From Quadrisphaera sp. (GTDB taxonomy: Bacteria; Actinomycetota; Actinomycetes; Actinomycetales; Quadrisphaeraceae), in assembly GCA_029257185.1 (NCBI GenBank), contig JARICT010000071.1, positions 1-36,033 on the forward strand: a stretch of 36,033 bases of DNA, written 5' to 3'. Positions 32,377 to 36,033 of this stretch are shown here, in pieces (within the stretch, counting starts at the first letter, position 1; every line of letters starts with the position of its first letter). A program made the translations under genes and the position numbers. The notes beneath the pieces were generated by a model, which saw only the letters and a program-made list of their open reading frames with translations, searched no databases and was not told the DNA's origin.

Positions 32377-34068
32377 ATGACTCCCTCCGATCTGGCCGAT
32401 GCCGTCCGCGACGTCCTCGTGGGGGCGGTGCGTGCCGGTGAGCTGAGCCTGGAGGAGTCGGCGCTCCCGGAGGGGGTGCGCGTGGAGAGGCCCCGCGACC
32501 GCGCCCACGGCGACTGGTCCACCAACGTCGCCCTCCAGCTGGCCAAGGCCGCCGGAGCCGCGCCCCGCCAGGTCGCCGAGGTCCTCGCCGCCCGGCTGCG
32601 CGAGGTGGCCGGCGTCTCCGGCGTCAGCGTCGCCGGCCCGGGCTTCCTCAACATCACCGTCGACGCGGCCTCGGCCGGCGAGCTCGCGCGCACCGTCGTC
32701 CGCGCCGGACGCGAGTACGGCCGGACCACGGTGCACGCCGGGCTCCACGTCAACCTCGAGTACGTCTCGGCGAACCCCACGGGCCCCGTGCACCTCGGGG
32801 GCGCCCGGTGGGCGGCGGTCGGCGACTCCCTCGCGCGCGTGCTCGCCGCCACGGGGGCCGACGTGACCCGGGAGTACTACTTCAACGACCACGGCGGCCA
32901 GATCGACCGTTTCGCGCGCTCGCTGCTGGCCTCCGCGCGGGGCGAGGCGACCCCGGAGGACGGCTACGCGGGGGAGTACATCGACGAGATCGCCCGCCAG
33001 GCGGTGTCCGACGCGGCGGCGGCCGGCGAACCGGACCCGAGGTCGCTCCCCGACCCAGACGCGGCCGAGGTCTTCCGGGCCCGGGGGACGGACCTCATGT
33101 TCGCCGAGATCCGCGACTCCCTGCACGACTTCGGCGTGGACTTTGACGTCTACACCCACGAGGGCACCTTCCACGACACGGGCGCCGTGGACGCCGCCGT
33201 GACGCGGCTCAAGGACTCGCGGGCCCTGTACGAGGCGGACGGCGCGTGGTGGCTGCGCTCGACCGAGTTCGGGGACGACAAGGACCGCGTGGTGCTCAAG
33301 TCGGACGGCAACCCCGCCTACATCGCCGGGGACCTCGCCTACTTCCTCGACAAGCGCGCCCGGGGGGCGGACCTCGCCGTCTACCTCCTCGGCGCTGACC
33401 ACCACGGGTACGTCGCACGGCTCAAGGCCGCTGCCGCGGCCTTCGGCGACGACCCCGCCCGCGTGGAGGTGCTCATCGGCCAGATGGTCAACCTGGTGCG
33501 GGACGGCCAGCCGCTGCGGATGAGCAAGCGAGCCGGCACCGTGGTCACGCTCGAGGACCTCGTCGACGCCGTGGGCAAGGACGCCGCCCGGTACGCCCTG
33601 GTGCGCTCGTCGATGGACTCCAGCGTCGACATCGACCTCGACCTGCTGACCCGGCGCACCAACGACAACCCGGTCTACTACGTCCAGTACGCCCACGCGA
33701 GGGCGTCGGGCGTCACGCGCAACGCGGCCTCCCTCGGTGTGGACCGCGCCCGTGAGGACGGGAGCGACGCCTTCGACCCCGGCCTGCTCGACCACCTTAC
33801 CGAGACGGCGCTGCTCGCCGCGATCGCCGACCACCCGCGCGTGGTGGCGCAGGCCGCCGAGCTGCGGGAGCCCCACCGCGTCGCGCGCTCCCTGGAGGCG
33901 CTGGCCGGCACCTATCACCGCTGGTACGACGCCCGCCGCGTCACCCCGATGGGCGACCAGGAGGTGAGCGATGTGCACCGCACGCGGCTGTGGCTCAACG
34001 AGGCGACCACGACCGTGCTGAGGAACGGGCTCGACCTCCTGGGCGTCTCCGCACCGGAGCGCATGTGA
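32377..34068 (+). CDS. argS: Arginyl-tRNA synthetase
   Basis: Class I synthetase of 563 residues charging tRNA-Arg. N-terminal additional domain with [17 protein letters not shown] (about 44-60), catalytic HIGH-type motif HLGG (H139-G142 in [13 protein letters not shown]), KMSK-type loop MSKRAGT (M382-K384), and a C-terminal anticodon-binding helical domain with [13 protein letters not shown] at its start. Length is normal. Its stop overlaps the lysA GTG by 4 bases, so argS-lysA form an operon, a pairing known in corynebacteria and other actinobacteria where it links arginine and lysine supply. Confidence 0.97.
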   Translation: MTPSDLADAVRDVLVGAVRAGELSLEESALPEGVRVERPRDRAHGDWSTNVALQLAKAAGAAPRQVAEVLAARLREVAGVSGVSVAGPGFLNITVDAASAGELARTVVRAGREYGRTTVHAGLHVNLEYVSANPTGPVHLGGARWAAVGDSLARVLAATGADVTREYYFNDHGGQIDRFARSLLASARGEATPEDGYAGEYIDEIARQAVSDAAAAGEPDPRSLPDPDAAEVFRARGTDLMFAEIRDSLHDFGVDFDVYTHEGTFHDTGAVDAAVTRLKDSRALYEADGAWWLRSTEFGDDKDRVVLKSDGNPAYIAGDLAYFLDKRARGADLAVYLLGADHHGYVARLKAAAAAFGDDPARVEVLIGQMVNLVRDGQPLRMSKRAGTVVTLEDLVDAVGKDAARYALVRSSMDSSVDIDLDLLTRRTNDNPVYYVQYAHARASGVTRNAASLGVDRAREDGSDAFDPGLLDHLTETALLAAIADHPRVVAQAAELREPHRVARSLEALAGTYHRWYDARRVTPMGDQEVSDVHRTRLWLNEATTTVLRNGLDLLGVSAPERM

Positions 34069-35492
34069 GCCACGGCCTCACCCACGAGGCCGGCGCGCTG
34101 CACGCGGGTCTGCCCGGCGCCCCGGTGTGGCTGGAGCGGCCCGACGACGTCAACGCGATGCTGGCGCACCTGTGGCCGCAGGGTGTCGCCCGCGGCGCCG
34201 ACGGGGTCGTCGTCGCCGAGGGGGTGCCCGTCGACCGCCTCGCGGCCGATCACGGGACCCCGCTGTACGTCGTCGACGAGGAGGACTTCCGCGCCAGGGC
34301 CCGCGGCTTCAAGGAGGCGTTCGACGCCGCCTTCGCCGACCTGTGCGGCGGCGTGGACGTGTACTACGCCGCGAAGGCGTTCACGTGCGGGGCCGTGGCG
34401 CGCTGGGTGGCGGCCGAGGGCCTGCGCTACGACGGCTGCACCGCCGGGGAGCTGGCGGTCGCGCTGCGCGCCGGCACCCCCGGCGACGACCTGCTCATGC
34501 ACGGCAACAACAAGTCCGTCCCCGAGATCACCAGCGCCGTGGCGTCCGGCGTGGGGCGCATCGTGCTCGACTCCGTCGACGAGATCGCGCGCGTGGCCGA
34601 CGCCGCGCGGGCGGCCGGCGTGGTGCAGGGCGTGATGCTGCGCGTGACCGTGGGCGTCGAGGCCCACACGCACTCCTACATCGCGACCGCCCACGAGGAC
34701 CAGAAGTTCGGGCTGAGCCTCGCCGGAGGAGCCGCGGAGCGAGCGGTCGCCGCCGTCCTGGAGCGGCCCGAGCTGGACCTGAGGGGGCTGCACAGCCACA
34801 TCGGGTCGCAGATCTTCGACGTCGGCGGCTTCGAGGTCGCGGCCCGCCGGCTCCTGCGCCTGCACGCCGCCGTCATCGCCGACCACGGCGTGGCCATGCC
34901 CGAGATCGACCTCGGCGGGGGGTTCGGCATCGCGTACACCACCGGGCAGCACCCGCTGCACCCCCGCGAGCTGGCGGAGGGGATGGCCGCTGTCGTCGCG
35001 TCGGCCTGCCGTGACCTGGAGATCGACGTGCCGCGGGTCTCGATCGAGCCCGGTCGTGCCGTCGCGGGCCCGTCGACGTTCACCCTCTACACCGTCGGCA
35101 CCGTGAAGCAGGTGCCGCTGGACGTCGGGATGGTGCGCCACTACGTCGCCGTGGACGGCGGGATGAGCGACAACATCCGCCCCGCCCTCTACGACGCGGA
35201 CTACTCCGCGACCCTCGCCTCGCGGACCTCGAGCGCCCCCCCGGTCCTGGCGCGCGTGGTGGGCAAGCACTGCGAGAGCGGTGACGTGGTCGTGAAGGAC
35301 GAGTACCTCCCCGCGGACACCGCACCCGGCGACCTCCTGGCGGTCCCCGGGACCGGGGCCTACGGGTACTCGATGGCGAGCCGCTACAACCACGTCCCCC
35401 GTCCGGCGGTCGTGGCGGTGCGCAGCGGCGCCAGCAGGGTGCTCGTGGCGGGTGAGACCCTCGACGACCTGCTTCGTCACGACATGGGGTGA
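34065..35492 (+). CDS. lysA: Diaminopimelate decarboxylase
   Basis: PLP enzyme of fold type III that makes L-lysine from meso-diaminopimelate, the last step of lysine synthesis. In the 475-residue product the PLP lysine is K104 ([11 protein letters not shown]). Further family motifs are [15 protein letters not shown], the glycine loop [30 protein letters not shown] with the partner-subunit Cys, and [15 protein letters not shown] 34065 overlaps the argS stop; codons further upstream are argS shadow. In several actinobacteria hom-thrC-thrB follow lysA; here two microprotein genes follow instead. Confidence 0.97.
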   Translation: MSHGLTHEAGALHAGLPGAPVWLERPDDVNAMLAHLWPQGVARGADGVVVAEGVPVDRLAADHGTPLYVVDEEDFRARARGFKEAFDAAFADLCGGVDVYYAAKAFTCGAVARWVAAEGLRYDGCTAGELAVALRAGTPGDDLLMHGNNKSVPEITSAVASGVGRIVLDSVDEIARVADAARAAGVVQGVMLRVTVGVEAHTHSYIATAHEDQKFGLSLAGGAAERAVAAVLERPELDLRGLHSHIGSQIFDVGGFEVAARRLLRLHAAVIADHGVAMPEIDLGGGFGIAYTTGQHPLHPRELAEGMAAVVASACRDLEIDVPRVSIEPGRAVAGPSTFTLYTVGTVKQVPLDVGMVRHYVAVDGGMSDNIRPALYDADYSATLASRTSSAPPVLARVVGKHCESGDVVVKDEYLPADTAPGDLLAVPGTGAYGYSMASRYNHVPRPAVVAVRSGASRVLVAGETLDDLLRHDMG

Positions 35493-35621
35493 TGGAGCAT
35501 GAGCGGCGCGTGAGCCATTGGCGCGAAACGCCGCCAGGGATTATGGCGTCAGTGATCGACCTGTCACCATGAGAGCACCCCGGTCTAAACGGTCCGGCGC
35601 TCATTGAACGAAGGAGTCTTC

Positions 35622-35762
35622 ATGTCACCCTGGTTGCTGCTGATCATCATCGGCGTGATCCTCGCTATCCTCGGCTTTTCCGGGATCGCGTCCTGGCTCA
35701 TCTGGGTGGGCATCATCCTGCTCGTCGTGGGCCTCGTCCTCACCCTGGTGCGCCGCGCGTAG
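35622..35762 (+). CDS. Microprotein 1, two-helix hydrophobic (46 residues)
   Basis: ATG 35622 behind AAGGAG encodes a protein starting MSPWLLLIIIGVILAILG, then a short turn (FSGIAS), a second helix (WLIWVGIILLVVGLVLTLV) and the basic end RRA. Two membrane helices with both ends likely cytoplasmic. Clearly paralogous to the next gene. Similar tiny hydrophobic proteins are widespread in actinobacteria without known function. The 129-base upstream gap is less GC-rich than its surroundings and has a small GGCG/CGCC hairpin at about 35519-35531; no sure promoter was identified. Confidence 0.85.
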   Translation: MSPWLLLIIIGVILAILGFSGIASWLIWVGIILLVVGLVLTLVRRA

Positions 35763-35834
35763 TCGCTGGTCGACACCGCCCACCACCGTCGGCACGTCTC
35801 CCCGGCCGACACGACATCCACGAAGGAGCCCGAC

Positions 35835-35981
35835 ATGCCCCTCTGGCTGCTGCTCATCATCATCGGTGTGGTCCTCGCCCTCCTGGGCGTGTTCGTCGGC
35901 GCCGCGAAGTTCCTCATCTGGGTCGGTATCGCGATCCTCGTGATCGGCATCGTCGTCTCGCTGGTGCGCAGGGCGACGTAG
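35835..35981 (+). CDS. Microprotein 2, paralogue of microprotein 1 (48 residues)
   Basis: ATG 35835 behind AAGGAG. It starts MPLWLLLIIIGVVLALLG, has the turn FVGAAKF, a second helix (LIWVGIAILVIGIVVSLV) and ends RRAT. It aligns with microprotein 1 along its whole length apart from two extra residues. Both genes share ACGAAGGAG at the ribosome site, which points to a tandem duplication that included the translation signal. The 72-base spacer between them shows nothing else. Function unknown. Confidence 0.85.
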   Translation: MPLWLLLIIIGVVLALLGVFVGAAKFLIWVGIAILVIGIVVSLVRRAT

Positions 35982-36005
35982 TCCCGTGCTTCCCGTGACC
36001 TCGGC

Positions 36006-36033
36006 CGCGGCTGCTCCAGGTGGAGCAGCCGCG
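36006..36033 (+). terminator. Hairpin terminator after the microproteins
   Basis: Perfect 12-base stem (36006-36017 with 36022-36033) with a four-base loop, 24 bases after the last stop. The stem could extend past the window edge. It probably ends the microprotein, and perhaps the argS-lysA, transcript. Confidence 0.65.

Noticed and set aside
35493-35621. SigB-type promoter (GTTT-N15-GGGTAT) before the microproteins.
   Set aside because: No spacing of GTTT-like and GGGTA-like elements on the plus strand fits.

Overview
This is a very GC-rich chromosomal segment from an actinobacterium. Supporting signs are frequent GTG starts, 4-base GTGA/ATGA overlaps between neighbouring genes, several apparently leaderless genes with a TANNNT -10 box 6-8 bases before the start codon, a SigR/RsrA pair, the 24-residue ribosomal protein bL37, an actinobacterial Kgd fusion enzyme, and a UPF0182 / PDZ-Lon-like protease / DUF2342 / ABC1-kinase block that matches the Rv3193c-Rv3197 neighbourhood of mycobacteria. 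The genus cannot be fixed from sequence alone; a lineage near Kineosporiales is a guess. No transposase, integrase, prophage or CRISPR array was seen. The window is mostly core genome with a few accessory genes.

Layout. 295-5062 (+) is a compact Tad/Flp pilus or type II secretion-like operon: ATPase TadA, membrane platform TadB and TadC, a small Flp-like pilin, two TadE-like pseudopilins and a TadG-like protein. 5072-10541 is mostly on the minus strand: an ABC1 kinase, a ThiF/E1-like protein, a Nudix hydrolase and a DUF2342 zincin-like protein, with a plus-strand YgjP-type metallopeptidase between them. 10800-15086 (+) carries a membrane-anchored PDZ/Lon-like protease and a large UPF0182 membrane protein. 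Initiator tRNA-fMet follows at 15207. 15499-20309 is mostly minus: a DUF421 membrane protein, then hisN, the overlapping aroA-rsgA pair, and a DoxX-like protein, with a DUF2087 gene on plus.

20441-24915 (+) holds an SRAP/YedK-type DNA-protein crosslink protein, the thiol-oxidative-stress pair sigR-rsrA, a PilT-like ATPase and a YihY/BrkB membrane protein, with bL37 antisense in a gap. 24917-29541 (-) is kgd followed by an overlapping GDSL-like protein that has lost its catalytic residues. 29849-31687 (+) is an M15 D,D-carboxypeptidase with a long cytoplasmic N-terminus. tRNA-Arg(CCG), a receiver-only response regulator, argS and lysA follow, and the window ends with two tandem paralogous microproteins of 46 and 48 residues and a strong hairpin.

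Most notable points: sigR carries a SigR/SigH-type promoter plus a strong internal ribosome site that would produce an N-terminally extended isoform alongside a short form from a separate -10 box. A possible leaderless 18-codon upstream ORF overlaps the UPF0182 start. The GDSL-like protein next to kgd looks like a pseudo-hydrolase. The Flp-like pilin lacks Glu+5 while its TadE partners keep it. The tandem microproteins are uncharacterised.
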